A stretch of DNA of 64,000 nucleotides from Clostridiaceae bacterium (lineage in GTDB: Bacteria; Bacillota; Clostridia; Lachnospirales; Lachnospiraceae). The notes beneath the pieces are model-generated. The model did not search any database. It was not told where the DNA came from and saw only the letters and a program-made list of their open reading frames with translations. Location: contig QXXC01000015.1 of the NCBI GenBank assembly GCA_009911305.1, positions 22,145 through 86,144 of the forward strand. The letters are read 5' to 3'. Position 1 is the first letter of the stretch, and the number at the start of each line of letters is the position of its first letter. Positions 17,949 to 25,712 of the stretch are shown piece after piece. Both the position numbers and the translations under genes were made by a program.

Positions 17949-18845
17949 TCATCCCGCCTCTCCCCCCGCCACTCTCTCGCAGGCAAACCGGATAAACGAA
18001 TCCATCACCCCTGAAACATACCTCTCTTTGGGCACAATAATCGCGATCTCCCACGGGAATTCCGGTTCCGTCAGCCGGATACGCCGGATGCTGTCTGAAT
18101 GGAACCGCACCGCGATCGGCAGCGGCAGAATGCTGATCCCCTGATTCAGAGCCACCATTTCCGCAAGGAAATCCCACTGGGAGCTCTGGCATGTAATCCG
18201 CGGCTCAAATCCCGCATCGCGGCAGCTCGACAGGATGCGGTCATGCAGCATATACGTATGATCCAGAATCATGAAGTCCTCATCGATCAGCTCCCGGAAG
18301 CGCACGGCCTCCCTCCCGGCCAGGCGGTGCGACTGATGGACGAGCAGAACGTTAAAGGACGAGGCAAACGGCGCCACATGATAACCGGGATAGGCAAACG
18401 GAAAGATAATCACCCCCAGATCCACGGAGCCATTGTCCACCCTCTCTTTCACCGTATTCGCTCCGGCCTCCACGACGCGGATGCTGATATTGGGGTTCTG
18501 TTTTTGGAATTCATAGATAATGGACGGAAAATACGCGGTCAGGATGACCGGAGGGATGCCGATGCGAAGCTCTCCCTGATGGCCCCTGATCCGGCTGTAA
18601 ATCTGCTCCTCCTGCTTTCCAATCATATCCAGGAGATATCTGCCCTTTTCAACAAGCAGCACGCCGTGCTCCGTCAGCTTAAACTCATTGGAGGAACGGT
18701 CGATCAGGCTGGTTTCCAGCTCCTTTTCCAGGGCCATCACGGACTTGCTCAGGGTAGACTGGCACAAAAACAGCTCATTTGAGGCTCTCGTAAAATTTTC
18801 GTGCTCCGCAACCTTGATAAAATACGACAGATATTTCAGATTCAT
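17949..18845 (-). CDS. LysR family transcriptional regulator
   Basis: A 298-residue regulator with the LysR winged helix at residues 1-60 (YLSYFIKVAEHENFTRAS, CQSTLSKSVMALEKELE) and a periplasmic-binding-like effector domain from about residue 90 (GELRIGIPPVILTAYFPSII). It is transcribed away from the hydratase-CoA-transferase-permease genes, the classic LysR arrangement, so it probably controls them and senses their substrate or a CoA-pathway intermediate. The shared intergenic region contains a TTCAT-N6-ATGAA palindrome (19035-19050). Confidence 0.93.
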   Translation of the reverse strand: MNLKYLSYFIKVAEHENFTRASNELFLCQSTLSKSVMALEKELETSLIDRSSNEFKLTEHGVLLVEKGRYLLDMIGKQEEQIYSRIRGHQGELRIGIPPVILTAYFPSIIYEFQKQNPNISIRVVEAGANTVKERVDNGSVDLGVIIFPFAYPGYHVAPFASSFNVLLVHQSHRLAGREAVRFRELIDEDFMILDHTYMLHDRILSSCRDAGFEPRITCQSSQWDFLAEMVALNQGISILPLPIAVRFHSDSIRRIRLTEPEFPWEIAIIVPKERYVSGVMDSFIRFACERVAGGEAG

Positions 18846-19034
18846 AAACGCGCCTCCTTATGCATGATGCCGCTGCCTGTACAGGATGATGCGGCCATCC
18901 CGTTTTCCGGGACGGTTCCCATTATACCCTATTTCCGGTCCGCCTGCAGGCATCCCCTCACGGCAAACCTGCCGCTCCCCTTGTTCTCTCCTGCTATTTT
19001 AATACATTCTGCGTTGAAATGCTTATGGTTCTTT

Positions 19035-19050
19035 TTCATGAAATGATGAA
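19035..19050. promoter_or_regulatory. Candidate LysR operator in the divergent intergenic region
   Basis: TTCATGAAATGATGAA has TTCAT and ATGAA half sites six bases apart. The 18846-19208 stretch has no gene; a TTATAC element just downstream could be the -10 of the rightward operon, though its -35 is unclear. Confidence 0.4.
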
Positions 19051-19208
19051 TTTTATCCATTATACAAACAAAAGGCCCTGTGATATATTACAAAAAAGGG
19101 ACGGGGCAGCAGATAATTCTGATAATTTTTCACAAAAATGTCCCGCGCCCTGCCGCATGGCCATGCGTGAATTGCAGCCGTTCAACAACCGCACAAAAAG
19201 GAGACGCT

Positions 19209-19622
19209 ATGAAAAAAAGACTGGAGGCCGGACAGGTATGCACCTTTCAGAAAAAGGTATCGGACGAGGATGTGAGAAAATTTGCGGAAGTAACAGGGGA
19301 TAAGAACCCGCTGCACTTGGACGACGGGTTTGCCAGCACAACCATGTTTAAGGAGCGGATTGCGCACGGCATGATCGGGGCCGGCATCATATCCGGCGGG
19401 CTGGCAATGCACATGCCGGGGCTTGGCACAACCTATCTGGAGCAGGATTTGAAATTCATGCGCCCGGTCCGGATCGGCGATGTCCTGACCGTAGAGCTTA
19501 AGGTTCTGGAAATTCTGCCAAAGACGAAATTTGACATTGCAAAAATTCGCACGACCTGCATGAATGAGCAGGGCGAGATCGTCATCAGCGGAACTGCAAC
19601 CGTAATTCCGCCGGGCATGTAA
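19209..19622 (+). CDS. MaoC-type (R)-specific enoyl-CoA hydratase
   Basis: A 137-residue single hot-dog-fold hydratase that interconverts (R)-3-hydroxyacyl-CoA and trans-2-enoyl-CoA. The hydratase motif is clear: GDKNPLHLDDGFA, then FKERIAHGMIGAGIISG, with catalytic Asp and His. The start at 19209 follows AAGGAGA; in-frame codons upstream have no ribosome site. It is first of three co-directional genes (22 bases to the CoA-transferase). With the CoA-transferase it would dehydrate an activated (R)-3-hydroxy acid. Confidence 0.9.
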   Translation: MKKRLEAGQVCTFQKKVSDEDVRKFAEVTGDKNPLHLDDGFASTTMFKERIAHGMIGAGIISGGLAMHMPGLGTTYLEQDLKFMRPVRIGDVLTVELKVLEILPKTKFDIAKIRTTCMNEQGEIVISGTATVIPPGM

Positions 19623-19644
19623 CATACAGAAAAGGAGAACGAAT

Positions 19645-21231
19645 ATGGCAAAAATCATAAACAGCGCCAAGGCCGCGCAGCTCATCCAGGACGGGGACGT
19701 TGTCGGCATTAACGGGTTTGCATTCGGTTTTGGATTTCCTGAATCGCTGGCAAAGTCTCTGGGCGAACGCTATCAGAAAGAGGGGCATCCAAAGAGCCTG
19801 ACGCTCATGTTTGCATCCGGCTGCGGCGACGGCGGAAAGAGCGATTTCGGCCTGGATCATTTCGCCCAGGAGGGGATGGTGGACAAAATCATCGCCGGCC
19901 ACATCGGGCTGGCTAAGAAGCTGAGCGGCTTCATCAGTGAAAACAAGATCGCCGCCTGGAATTTCCCCCAGGGCGTCATCGCCCACCTGTTCCGGGAAAT
20001 GGCGGGCGGAAAGGAAGGCATTGTCACGCATGTGGGCCTCGGCACCTTCGCGGATCCGCGGGTAGAGGGCGGCCGGATGAATCCTCTGGCCGACGAAAAC
20101 CTGGTGGAGCTCGTCGAACTCGGGGGCAGGGAATGCCTGTATTATAAAGCAGCGCCCCTTACCGTGGCGCTCATCCGCGGGACGACGGCCGATGAAGCGG
20201 GCAACCTCACCGTAGATCAGGAGGGTGTGCTCTTAGAAACCCTGCACCTGGCGGCAGCGGCTAAGAGCGCAGGCGGCATTGTCATTGCACAGGCGGCGCA
20301 TATTGCAAAAAGGGGGACGCTGGATCCGAGAAAGGTCGCAGTGCCCGGCATACTGGTCGATTATATCGTGCCAGCGCCCAGCGAAGAACACCGGATGAAC
20401 GCAGGGACGGTCTGTAACCCCTCGTATACCGGGGAGGTGAAAATCCCGGCCGATCAGGTCATGCCCGCGCCGCTGGATCCGAGAAAGGTCATCGCCAAGC
20501 GCTGCGCCATGGAGCTTCGCCTGGGCATGACAGTCAACCTTGGCATCGGCGTGCCGGAGGGGATCGCCTCCGCTGCGCTTGAGGAAGGCATACATGACTG
20601 GATGACCATGACCGTCGAGGCCGGCGCGGTCGGCGGCATCCCGGCCTCCGGGTACGGCCTGGGCGCGGCCGCCAATGTGGAAGCCCTGGTCGGGCAGCCG
20701 AACCTGTTCGACATCTATGACGGCGGCGGCCTTGATATCGCCTTTCTCGGCCTCGCCCAGGCCGACGCCGCCGGAAATATCAATGTCAGCAAATTTAAAG
20801 GCCGCATGGTCGGCTGCGGCGGATTTGTAAATATTTCCCAGAATACGAAAAAAGTCGTGTTCTGCGGCGCGTTTACGGCCGGAAACAGCCGTATCACCGT
20901 TGATTCCAGAGGGGTACATATCATAGAGGACGGGCCGCACATAAAGTTTATCGAGCAGGTGGAGCAGATCACCTTCAGCGGGCGCTACGCAAAGTCGAGG
21001 GGACAGGAGGTCCTGTACGTGACAGAGCGCGCCGTTTTCCGGCTGGCTCCCGGCGGCCTGGAGCTGATTGAAATCGCTCCGCTGATCAATTTGGAAACGG
21101 ATATCCTTGGGAAGATGGCGTTCTCTCCCCTCATTTCCAGGGACTTAAAGCTCATGGATCCCCGTATTTTTGAGGATCAGCCGATGGGGATCGCAGACTC
21201 CATGGGCAGAAAGGAGGCGCGCACATGTTAA
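19645..21231 (+). CDS. Acyl-CoA:carboxylate CoA-transferase, family I (fused subunits)
   Basis: A 528-residue fused alpha-beta CoA-transferase resembling clostridial propionate/acetate CoA-transferase. The N-terminal half has GDVVGINGFAFGFGFPESLA; the C-terminal half carries the catalytic-glutamate motif EAGAVGGIPASG and GMTVNLGIGVPEGIA. It would move CoA between acetyl-CoA or a similar donor and a short carboxylic or hydroxy acid. AAAGGAGAACG precedes the ATG. Its last bases overlap the start of the permease by 7 nt, so translation is coupled. Substrate by context: a 3-hydroxy acid. Confidence 0.92.
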   Translation: MAKIINSAKAAQLIQDGDVVGINGFAFGFGFPESLAKSLGERYQKEGHPKSLTLMFASGCGDGGKSDFGLDHFAQEGMVDKIIAGHIGLAKKLSGFISENKIAAWNFPQGVIAHLFREMAGGKEGIVTHVGLGTFADPRVEGGRMNPLADENLVELVELGGRECLYYKAAPLTVALIRGTTADEAGNLTVDQEGVLLETLHLAAAAKSAGGIVIAQAAHIAKRGTLDPRKVAVPGILVDYIVPAPSEEHRMNAGTVCNPSYTGEVKIPADQVMPAPLDPRKVIAKRCAMELRLGMTVNLGIGVPEGIASAALEEGIHDWMTMTVEAGAVGGIPASGYGLGAAANVEALVGQPNLFDIYDGGGLDIAFLGLAQADAAGNINVSKFKGRMVGCGGFVNISQNTKKVVFCGAFTAGNSRITVDSRGVHIIEDGPHIKFIEQVEQITFSGRYAKSRGQEVLYVTERAVFRLAPGGLELIEIAPLINLETDILGKMAFSPLISRDLKLMDPRIFEDQPMGIADSMGRKEARTC

Positions 21232-22580
21232 GTATCCTGCTGGGCCTTGCTGTTTTAGTATTCCTGGCCTACAAAGGCTATAATATCATCTGGGTTGCCC
21301 CGGCGGCAGCCATGATCGTCGCGCTCCTGGGAGGGCTTGAGCTTTTTCCCGCCTACACCGAGCTGTATATGGACGGACTGGTGGGCTTTGCCAAATCGTG
21401 GTTTCCGGTCTTCCTCTTCGGGGCCGTCTTTGGAAAGCTGATGGAGGTGACAGGGCTCGCAAGCTCCGTCGCCCGGTTCCTCTCCGGCCTTATCGGCAGC
21501 AGGCGGGCCATCCTGGCTGTTGTCATCGCCTGCGCGGTCCTCACATACGGCGGCGTCAGCCTGTTCGTGGTGGTTTTTGCCATCTATCCGCTGGCGCTCG
21601 AGCTCTACCGGGAGGCGGATATCCCCAGAAGGCTGATCCCCGGCGCAATCGCGCTCGGATCCTTTACCTTCACCATGACCGCGCTGCCCGGCTCGCCGCA
21701 GCTCAACAACCTCATCGCGGCCCGTTACCTTGGCACAACAGCCATGGCCGCCCCGCTCCTGGGCCTTGCCGCGGCTCTCATCATGTTCGGAGGCGGTTAT
21801 GCCTGGCTGGCGCGGCGCGAAAAGATCCTGCGCGCCGCCGGGGAGCGCTATGAAAGCGCGGACAATGAAACGGCGCAGGGAGCGGCTGAGCCTGGGGCAG
21901 CCGGACAGAGAACAGCAAAACAGGATACAGAAGGCCATGAAGCAGGCCGAAAGGAGGCGGCCGTTCTCCCGCACTGGCTCTTTGGCGTCATCCCTCTCGC
22001 GGCTGTTGTAGCGACCTTAAATATCCTTCAATGGCCGGCCATTGCCGCCATCGGCGCCGGGATCGCCCTCATCGCTGTTTTCAATATCCGGCGGTGGAAG
22101 ACCTTTATTCCCGCCATCAATGAGGGCGCGGCGGGATCGGTCATGGCGATCATGAACACCGCGGCGGCTGTAGGCTTTGGAAGCGTGGTAAAGGCCGTTC
22201 CGGGATTCGCCTCATTGACCTCCACCCTGCTCGGAATGGGCGGCAGCCCTCTTGTGTCCGAGGCTGTAGCCATCACCACGCTCGCGGGCGCGACCGGATC
22301 CTCATCCGGGGGCATGACGATCGCCCTGGAGGCGCTCGCCTCCAAATATCTGGAGATCGCCCAGGCCATGCACATCAGCCCTGAGGCCTTCCACCGCGTC
22401 GCAACCGTGGCCTCCGGCGGGCTCGATTCCCTGCCGCACTGCGGCGCAGTGATCACACTCCTCGCAGTATGCGGGCTGACGCACAAGGATTCCTACGCGG
22501 ATATCGGGATTGTCACCTGCGTGATACCCGTTCTGGCGGTGGTCGTGATTGTTGTGATGGGAAGCATGGGGATTGTGTGA
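21225..22580 (+). CDS. GntP family permease
   Basis: A 451-residue polytopic membrane transporter of the gluconate/hydroxybutyrate (GntP) family. Family-typical segments are AYKGYNIIWVAPAAAMIVALL, SLFVVVFAIYPLALELYREADIPRRL, TMTALPGSPQLNNLIA and GGMTIALEALASKY. A hydrophilic loop at about residues 205-250 (Ala/Glu/Gln-rich) is less conserved and looks like a cytosolic linker. GntP members import sugar acids, D-beta-hydroxybutyrate and related hydroxy acids with H+. Its overlap with the CoA-transferase points to uptake of the same acid. Confidence 0.9.
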   Translation: MLSILLGLAVLVFLAYKGYNIIWVAPAAAMIVALLGGLELFPAYTELYMDGLVGFAKSWFPVFLFGAVFGKLMEVTGLASSVARFLSGLIGSRRAILAVVIACAVLTYGGVSLFVVVFAIYPLALELYREADIPRRLIPGAIALGSFTFTMTALPGSPQLNNLIAARYLGTTAMAAPLLGLAAALIMFGGGYAWLARREKILRAAGERYESADNETAQGAAEPGAAGQRTAKQDTEGHEAGRKEAAVLPHWLFGVIPLAAVVATLNILQWPAIAAIGAGIALIAVFNIRRWKTFIPAINEGAAGSVMAIMNTAAAVGFGSVVKAVPGFASLTSTLLGMGGSPLVSEAVAITTLAGATGSSSGGMTIALEALASKYLEIAQAMHISPEAFHRVATVASGGLDSLPHCGAVITLLAVCGLTHKDSYADIGIVTCVIPVLAVVVIVVMGSMGIV

Positions 22581-22591
22581 CGGAGAGAACG

Positions 22592-22626
22592 AAAAGCGGA
22601 GAGCCCTCCAGCTCTCCGCTTTTTTT
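22592..22626 (+). terminator. Rho-independent terminator of the hydroxy-acid operon
   Basis: AAAGCGGAGAGC pairs with GCTCTCCGCTTT around CCTCCA and ends in a T-run, 12 bases after the permease stop. Confidence 0.93.
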
Positions 22627-22734
22627 CAGTAAGACGCTTACGGTCAGTCCTGCCTTGGCTTCGGCGATCCGTATGGAACATCGCTGTAAAACGTGTATGA
22701 TAATAACAATTTTTGAAAGAAATATTGCAGAATT

Positions 22735-22779
22735 TGAAAATCCCCTCTGAGAAAAGCCCGCAGCTTTTTCTCAGAGGGG
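22735..22779 (-). terminator. Rho-independent terminator of the histidine kinase gene
   Basis: On the minus strand CCCCTCTGAGAAAA and TTTTCTCAGAGGGG form a 14-bp perfect stem followed by ATTTTC, 20 bases after the kinase stop. Confidence 0.85.
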
Positions 22780-22799
22780 TAACACATGTCGGCGAATCC

Positions 22800-24113
22800 T
22801 TAAGCCGTCTTCCCGGATATGCCTGCCGGAAGATTCAGCAGGATTCTCGTCATGAACATCCCATCCTCCATTGTAAAATCCGTCTCTCCCTCATACCGGG
22901 AGGCTGCCTTTACGATGCTGAAGACCCCTGTCCCGCCGCCTTTATCTGACTGGGGCAGCCCCTTGTGAAAGCTCACCGGGGCGCTGGTATTACAGCACTG
23001 GATCATGATTTTATTTCCTTTTTGGGCAATATATATGCGGATCTCCTGAACCGGGCAGCCTGAACTGCCGCAGCCGTGGATGGCGTTTTCAAAGACATTG
23101 GCGAGAATTGCGACCCAGTCGATATCACGGACCGGAAGCCCTTCCACCACTCTCACATCCATCGAGACGCAGATGCCCTGGCTCCTGGCCTTTCTGGCAT
23201 AGGCGCAGAGAATGCTGTTGACCGCCCGGTTCATGCAGACATCCTCTGCCTTCCAGTTCACTACATCGGCGCCGTACTCCTCCAGATAGTCAAGCAGCCC
23301 CTGAAACTCCCCCTTACTGACATATTCCTTAATTAAAAGGGTGTGATGGCGCACATCATGGCGGATCCGCGCCGCCTCCTTTTCTGATTCCTTCATCAGC
23401 TCCATCTGCTGGCGCAGAAGCTGTTCATTGGCCTCCAGAAGCTCCTTCTCCGCCTGATAATAGTGTTCCTGTCCCAGATGGATATACAGATGCAGGATTA
23501 CGTACTGAAGCACGCCGGCCATAAACAGGATCAGGAAGGCCCGCACCATATTAAAAATGGAAAAGCCCTGAAGGTTCGGCCAATACGCCATGATAGCGCC
23601 AAGCATTACGGACACAAACAGGGTTACGGCGCTGAACATGTCCATCTCATCGATCAGGAAATCAACGCCGCTTAAAAACTGTCTCCGGAACTTTTTCCAT
23701 GTAACCGTCAGAATGACGGCGCTGCACACAAAACGCACCACAAGATCGACCAGCGCGTTTCCGTCAAATCCCCATCGCGCCACATCCACACCGCAGAAGG
23801 TCGATACCGAAAACAGATAGAACGCCAGGGCCATTTTATACAGGGAAAGATAGAGCACATCGCCGCTCATCAGGCTGCAGAAGATACCGATGAACAAAAG
23901 TGTGGACATGGCCGCATACTGGACAAAGCTTTTATTTCCATGCAGATACCAGAGGCTGTAGGCCGTAATCAGGAAGATGCCGAACACAATGTAACATCCT
24001 ATCGTTTTTTTCATGGAAAAACGGGGACGGTCCAGCATCAGAAAAAAAGACAGCATCAGCCCTGCGCTGATGGTATTGCGCAAAAGCGCAAGCAAAAAGG
24101 AACCTCCCAGCAT
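22800..24113 (-). CDS. GHKL-domain sensor histidine kinase (AgrC/CitA-like topology)
   Basis: A 437-residue membrane kinase. About six transmembrane segments fill residues 1-215 (for example LLALLRNTISAGLMLSFFLM). A coiled region rich in Glu/Gln follows, then the phospho-acceptor HDVRHH (His near 252) and a GHKL ATPase with N-box NVFENAIHG and the glycine box KGGGTGVFSIVKAA. This is the HPK10-like class used in peptide sensing. I start it at 24113 (MLGGSFLL), which follows AGGAGGG at 10 bases; a longer frame upstream lacks a site and crosses an inverted repeat. It lies 310 bases after its LytTR partner. Confidence 0.9.
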   Translation of the reverse strand: MLGGSFLLALLRNTISAGLMLSFFLMLDRPRFSMKKTIGCYIVFGIFLITAYSLWYLHGNKSFVQYAAMSTLLFIGIFCSLMSGDVLYLSLYKMALAFYLFSVSTFCGVDVARWGFDGNALVDLVVRFVCSAVILTVTWKKFRRQFLSGVDFLIDEMDMFSAVTLFVSVMLGAIMAYWPNLQGFSIFNMVRAFLILFMAGVLQYVILHLYIHLGQEHYYQAEKELLEANEQLLRQQMELMKESEKEAARIRHDVRHHTLLIKEYVSKGEFQGLLDYLEEYGADVVNWKAEDVCMNRAVNSILCAYARKARSQGICVSMDVRVVEGLPVRDIDWVAILANVFENAIHGCGSSGCPVQEIRIYIAQKGNKIMIQCCNTSAPVSFHKGLPQSDKGGGTGVFSIVKAASRYEGETDFTMEDGMFMTRILLNLPAGISGKTA

Positions 24114-24152
24114 AGAACCAGCCCTCCTGTACATAACCTGAAATCTTGAAAT

Positions 24153-24249
24153 GGTACGGTTCAGACTGTGGATTAACAGAAGCAAATCAGGTGCAGATGG
24201 ATGAATCGTAGTTTGGACATAGCTTGACACCACAGACTGAATCGTAACC
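24153..24249. repeat. Inverted repeat between regulator and kinase genes
   Basis: The arm GGTACGGTTCAGACTGTGG (24153-24171) is repeated inverted at 24230-24249 with two substitutions and one insertion, separated by about 58 bases. TAACCTGAAAT also occurs directly at both flanks (24134-24144 and 24245-24255). It may be a regulatory structure or a small element. The rest of 24114-24423 shows no gene; two tandem ATAATGGGA units lie near 24290. Confidence 0.5.
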
Positions 24250-24423
24250 TGAAATTACTATATCATTTCTGTTGAATAAATTCTACATAATGGGATATAA
24301 TGGGAGTTTTTAGGGACAAAAACAGAACTTTCCCGATCTGGCAGCCGGATCGACATGTTTATACAGCATTCGCCGGCAAAAAACGCCCCGCAAAACCGCT
24401 GTCAAACGGCTGACGGAGCTTTC

Positions 24424-25260
24424 TTAGAATTTTTCAGATATCTGCCTGCATAGGCCCGCCGGGCCCGGCGCCGGCTTAACGTGGTTGATCCATTTTATGC
24501 CTTTTACCCCCCCCCCGGTATCATCCCGACGGTCAAAATAGTAGGAGAAATAGCTTTTTTTGAATTCTGCCGCCTTATTCCGCGGCACATAGATCGTCGC
24601 CCCGTTATCCATCACAATCTCGCCGCGTTCCACGGATACGATGTGCTCCATATTTAAAATATAGGAGCGGCCGCAGCGGTCAAACTGATAAAACTTCTCC
24701 AGGATTTCCCAGAGCTTCGCGGCTGTCAAACGGGCCCTGCACTCTTCCAGCGCAAGATAAAGCACCTGATAATTTTTCTGCGATTCGCAGTAGACGATTT
24801 CCTTTACATTGATTTGCCGGAAGCCTCCTGCAACCTTGATCGTGATCTGGTTCTCTTTCATTCTGTGAAACTGCCCCAATGCCGAATCTATGGCATGAAA
24901 AAAATGCTCCTTCTCAAACGGCTTCACAAGATACTGGATCGCGTCCACTCCATATGCCTTCAGCGCATGTTCCGTGGAGGTCGTGAGGAAAACGATCGGC
25001 ATGCTGCATCCCAGCCTTCTCAGATCCTCCGCTGCCTCGATCCCGTTTTTTCCTGACATAAAGACGTCGAGCAGCAGCAGATCCGGCCTGTATTTTTCCT
25101 CCCTGACCCGCTTTAACAGCTCCTCCGCGCTCGTGAACCGTTTTGTTTTAAATGTTATCTCCTGCTGCGTTTTGTCCTGATAGCCTGTCAGAAGCCGTTC
25201 AATCTGATCAAGCGCTTTTTCTTCGTCGTCACATAATGCTATATCGTACAATCTCTTCAC
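24424..25260 (-). CDS. LytTR family response regulator
   Basis: A 278-residue regulator with a receiver domain (acidic pair D11/D12, phospho-acceptor D65 in LLLLDVF, conserved Lys in YLVKPFEKEHF) and a LytTR DNA-binding domain from about residue 135 (ITIKVAGGFRQINVKEIVYCES, RCGRSYILNMEHI). It pairs with the kinase downstream. Oddity: a run of ten G at 24507-24516 sits at residues 249-251, and the final 27 residues depend on it. With nine G the protein would stop right after GGG at 251 residues, nearer the usual family length. A short Cys-repeat peptide gene lies 84 bases upstream. Confidence 0.92.
   Translation of the reverse strand: MKRLYDIALCDDEEKALDQIERLLTGYQDKTQQEITFKTKRFTSAEELLKRVREEKYRPDLLLLDVFMSGKNGIEAAEDLRRLGCSMPIVFLTTSTEHALKAYGVDAIQYLVKPFEKEHFFHAIDSALGQFHRMKENQITIKVAGGFRQINVKEIVYCESQKNYQVLYLALEECRARLTAAKLWEILEKFYQFDRCGRSYILNMEHIVSVERGEIVMDNGATIYVPRNKAAEFKKSYFSYYFDRRDDTGGGVKGIKWINHVKPAPGPAGLCRQISEKF
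24507..24516 (-). repeat. G10 homopolymer inside the LytTR regulator
   Basis: Ten consecutive G on the coding strand, followed by TAAAAG. Loss of one G would place TAA in frame at once. Such tracts slip readily in replication and are also frequent sites of sequencing error. Confidence 0.9.
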
Positions 25261-25276
25261 ATCCTCTGTCGTATTG

Positions 25277-25318
25277 GCGCGCCGCGGCGAACCGGGTTGC
25301 CCCTCCGGCGCGGCGCGC
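25277..25318. other. Strong GC hairpin between peptide gene and response regulator
   Basis: GCGCGCCGCG pairs with CGCGGCGCGC around 22 bases. No T-run follows, so it is not a standard terminator; it could protect the upstream peptide mRNA or lower expression of the regulator. Confidence 0.5.
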
Positions 25319-25344
25319 GGATTTCAGGCTGACTTACCATGCTG

Positions 25345-25551
25345 TCACTTTTTACCGCCAATACAGTTCATATCGTCCAGGCTGCAGCTCCTGTCATCCT
25401 CCCCGCTTAAGCAGTTCATGTCATTCAGCCCGCAGCTCTTGTCATCCTCTTCCCCCAGGCAGTTCATGTCGTTTAAACCGCAGGTTTTGTCCTGCGCATC
25501 GCTCATCCCGTTTAAGTTGCTCCAACCGGTTGCTTTCTTCGTTTCTCCCAT
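25345..25551 (-). CDS. Small peptide with a three-fold CX3D/CX6C repeat, possible RiPP or signal precursor
   Basis: A 68-residue acidic peptide that I do not recognise. The N-terminal 23 residues (MGETKKATGWSNLNGMSDAQ) could be a leader. Three units of 16 residues follow, each with the core C-G/S-L-N/D-D-M-N-C (Cys 24/31, 40/47, 56/63) and an acidic linker GEEDDKS, ending CIGGKK. The first Cys of each core stands three residues before an Asp (CX3D), a pattern known from freyrasin-type thioether peptides, but no radical SAM enzyme, protease or exporter is nearby. AAGGAGA six bases before the ATG and codon regularity support a real gene. Metal binding or disulfides are alternatives. It is upstream of a two-component system on the same strand. 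Confidence 0.75.
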   Translation of the reverse strand: MGETKKATGWSNLNGMSDAQDKTCGLNDMNCLGEEDDKSCGLNDMNCLSGEDDRSCSLDDMNCIGGKK

Positions 25552-25578
25552 TGTGAATCTCCTTTCCTGTTTTATGTA

Positions 25579-25616
25579 CTCACAAAATCAGGCGCAGCGA
25601 GATTCCGAGAGCACAT
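25579..25616. repeat. Decayed repeat, copy 1 (CTCACAAAATCAGG...GAGATTCCGAGAGCACAT)
   Basis: Two modules, CTCACAAAATCAGG and GAGATTCCGAGAGCACAT, recur near 27209-27237, the first one inverted relative to the second. AAAATCAGGCGCA is also shared with the element at 55093-55221. It lies in the leader region of the Cys-repeat peptide gene. Confidence 0.5.
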
Positions 25617-25712
25617 TTTTTTAACAGCCCGGGCCGGACGGGCATAATCGTCCAGGCAGCCTGCCATTCATTTTTCTTGCTTTCTGCGCATCATTTGTGC
25701 GGCTCTTGCCAC

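Noticed and set aside
22800..25551. An agrBDCA-type quorum-sensing locus
   Set aside because: Kinase and regulator fit, and a small peptide is present, but no AgrB protease is encoded and the peptide lacks an AgrD-like amphipathic leader.
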